Shown piece by piece: positions 5,418-6,077 of a stretch of DNA of 6,077 nt (position 1 is the first letter of the stretch; every line of letters begins with the position of its first letter). The DNA is taken from contig JAQVBP010000119.1 in the NCBI GenBank assembly GCA_028690255.1, positions 1 through 6,077 of the forward strand, in the 5' to 3' direction. A program made the translations under genes and the position numbers. Below the pieces are notes generated by a model. That model saw nothing but the letters and a program-made list of their open reading frames with translations, was not told where the DNA came from and ran no database searches. This stretch comes from Methanosarcinaceae archaeon. Lineage in GTDB: Archaea; Halobacteriota; Methanosarcinia; Methanosarcinales; Methanosarcinaceae.

Positions 5418-5441
5418 AAAAAAAATTAGTCTAAAAAAAAA
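5418..5441 (-). terminator. Oligo-T terminator tracts of the zinc-ribbon gene
   Basis: Read on the minus strand there are T9 (5441-5433) and T8 (5425-5418) within 24 bases, about 170-190 bases past the stop of the gene at 5610 and before the nrdJ promoter. Runs like these suffice to end transcription by archaeal RNA polymerase. An A7/T7 pairing (5435-5441 with 5444-5450) could also form a weak stem. Confidence 0.5.
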
Positions 5442-5489
5442 GATTTTTTTGAAGATCTCCCAGTGGAGTGGATTTCCAGAACTAAAAGG

Positions 5490-5511
5490 CGTTTTTTATT
5501 CGTTTTTTATT
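5490..5511. repeat. 11-base tandem duplication
   Basis: CGTTTTTTATT occurs twice in direct succession (5490-5500 and 5501-5511). The word is close to the CGTTTTTATT at the end of dispersed-element copy 2 (5580-5589), so it may be a stray piece of that element or simple slippage. Confidence 0.7.
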
Positions 5512-5535
5512 CTTTTGGTATAAATATGCGTTCAA

Positions 5536-5586
5536 GTACTTTCATTTATTTGTGCCTGTTACCCGAAGAGTTTCATGTGCGTTTTT
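5536..5586. repeat. Dispersed element, copy 2 (downstream of the zinc-ribbon gene)
   Basis: This is the partner of 1589-1640 in the same orientation. It ends about 24 bases past the stop codon at 5610, as copy 1 ends about 19 bases past the stop at 1659. GTACTTTCATTT and CTGTTA are shared without change and the CATGT-N-CGTTTTT end is kept. It lies 270 bases from the nrdJ start, so association with the preceding gene's 3' end is more consistent than with the next gene's promoter. Confidence 0.75.
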
Positions 5587-5609
5587 ATTCCTTATTTGGT
5601 TTTTAACTC

Positions 5610-6005
5610 TCAGGACTCAAAAGGCACCAGGTATACCCCATCCTCTCTTTTTTGCCCTTTAAGCAGCTCGCAGTGCCTCAGGAGAGCAAACTGGTTGTTT
5701 ATTTCTCTGGGGGCAATTCCGAGTTCTCTGGCAAGTTCTTCCGGCTTTGCCCCGCCGCGGGAAAGTATAAATTCGTATATTTTTTTCTGCAGATCGGTAA
5801 GGCCTTCGCTTCCTTCCAGCCCGGCCTCCTCCCTGAATAGTTTCTTGGAACGAACAGCCCAGGGATCACAGGCTTTGATCTGCTGATGGGTGTCCATATA
5901 GCATTCCTCGCAAAAATCCAGGCTGCCTTCTTTGACACATTCCTCTGCAGGCACTTCCCTACCACATTTCTGGCATTTGATGGTTTCGTTTATTATTTCT
6001 CCCAT
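5610..6005 (-). CDS. Zinc-ribbon plus winged-helix protein, putative transcriptional regulator
   Basis: The product has 131 residues. The N-terminus has two CxxC knuckles, C11-Q-K-C14 and C32-E-E-C35, the pattern of a zinc ribbon, with a further C23 between and H40 just after. A charged linker (about 42-68) leads to a winged helix-turn-helix at 69-128: LTDLQKKIYEFILSRGG (helix 1), PEELARELGI (helix 2), APREINNQFALLRHCELL (recognition helix) and the wing QKREDGVYLVPF. I recognise no named family, and it could instead be a general transcription or RNA-binding accessory factor. The ATG at 6005 is chosen because a full GAGGTGA site sits five bases before it; the GTG at 6014 lies within that site. 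Tandem palindromic repeats upstream suggest self-regulation. It is followed on the same strand by nrdJ, separated by oligo-T tracts, so a regulatory link is possible but unproven. Confidence 0.8.
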   Translation of the reverse strand: MGEIINETIKCQKCGREVPAEECVKEGSLDFCEECYMDTHQQIKACDPWAVRSKKLFREEAGLEGSEGLTDLQKKIYEFILSRGGAKPEELARELGIAPREINNQFALLRHCELLKGQKREDGVYLVPFES

Positions 6006-6010
6006 TATGT

Positions 6011-6017
6011 TCACCTC
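6011..6017 (-). promoter_or_regulatory. Strong Shine-Dalgarno site deciding the ATG at 6005
   Basis: GAGGTGA on the minus strand matches the archaeal 16S tail and is five bases from the ATG. It is the best ribosome binding site in the window and rules out the GTG three codons upstream, which overlaps it. Confidence 0.8.
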
Positions 6018-6042
6018 GATGTTGCTATGAAAATACGGAATT

Positions 6043-6077
6043 CAAATCGGATTTGCTTTTTAAATCGGGTTTGCTTT
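6043..6077. repeat. 18-base direct repeat with palindromic core, at the window edge
   Basis: AAATCGGATTTGCTTTTT (6044-6061) is followed directly by AAATCGGGTTTGCTTT (6062-6077), 15 of 16 comparable bases identical, and the window ends inside the second unit. The first unit with its preceding base contains the perfect palindrome CAAATC-G-GATTTG (6043-6055). It lies 38-72 bases upstream of the zinc-ribbon gene, where an operator would be expected. Confidence 0.75.
6056..6064 (-). promoter_or_regulatory. TATA-like element of the zinc-ribbon gene
   Basis: On the minus strand TTTAAAAAG lies at the junction of the two 18-base repeat units, about 51-59 bases before the ATG at 6005. It predicts a leader of about 30 bases containing the GAGGTGA site. 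A protein bound to the repeats would cover it. Confidence 0.4.

Larger units (their letters stand above)
5265..5609. other. Intergenic region between the zinc-ribbon gene and nrdJ
   Basis: This region of about 345 bases holds no convincing gene. From right to left, in the direction of transcription, it contains dispersed-element copy 2 (5536-5586), a TATA-like GGTATAAATATG readable on both strands (5517-5528), an 11-base tandem duplication (5490-5511), oligo-A runs that are oligo-T on the minus strand (5418-5425, 5433-5441), an inverted repeat (5358-5396), the nrdJ TATA box (5337-5350) and a possible leader hairpin (5277-5303). Confidence 0.7.

Noticed and set aside
5575..5886. A + strand frame of 103 codons opposite the zinc-ribbon gene
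   Set aside because: The opposite strand has a good ribosome site, two CxxC motifs and a winged helix. The + strand frame has none of these.

Overview
The window looks archaeal, most likely a methanogen of the Methanosarcina type. This is inferred from TATA-box promoters about 25-35 bases before start codons, at least two apparently leaderless genes, long AT-rich intergenic spaces with oligo-T runs, a class II ribonucleotide reductase and archaeal-style small winged-helix regulators. I cannot confirm the species without a database search.

Layout from left to right. Bases 1-196 are an AT-rich promoter region driving a small winged-helix regulator on the + strand (197-580). A 516-base gene-free space follows (581-1096). 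It holds a GC-rich hairpin followed by Ts, then a 30-base tandem repeat of about 6.4 copies with decayed copies to its left. The remaining five genes are all on the minus strand and, read in their own direction, run from the right edge leftward: a zinc-ribbon/winged-helix protein (6005-5610), a B12-dependent class II ribonucleotide reductase (5264-3474), a ten-helix EamA/DMT transporter (3428-2517), a LolD-type ABC ATPase (2342-1659) and a PPC/DUF296 protein (1534-1097).

The minus-strand genes are not a tight operon. All but the PPC gene have a clear TATA-like element of their own, and hairpins or oligo-T tracts separate several of them. The only plausible functional pairing is the zinc-ribbon regulator with nrdJ: their upstream regions share the short symmetric motif AATC-N-GATT, and the nrdJ promoter also carries a 9-base inverted repeat. 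The ABC ATPase has no permease gene in the window.

The unusual features are: (1) a 42-codon insert in the reductase, built from a decayed hexanucleotide repeat and forming a 126-base purine/pyrimidine strand asymmetry; (2) the reductase's lack of the C-terminal cysteine tail expected in this class; (3) the 30-base minisatellite with two co-varying unit types; (4) a dispersed element of about 50 bases found just past the stop codons of two unrelated genes; (5) possible operators near nrdJ and its neighbour. I see no complete new defence or mobile system, CRISPR array, tRNA, rRNA or insertion sequence.
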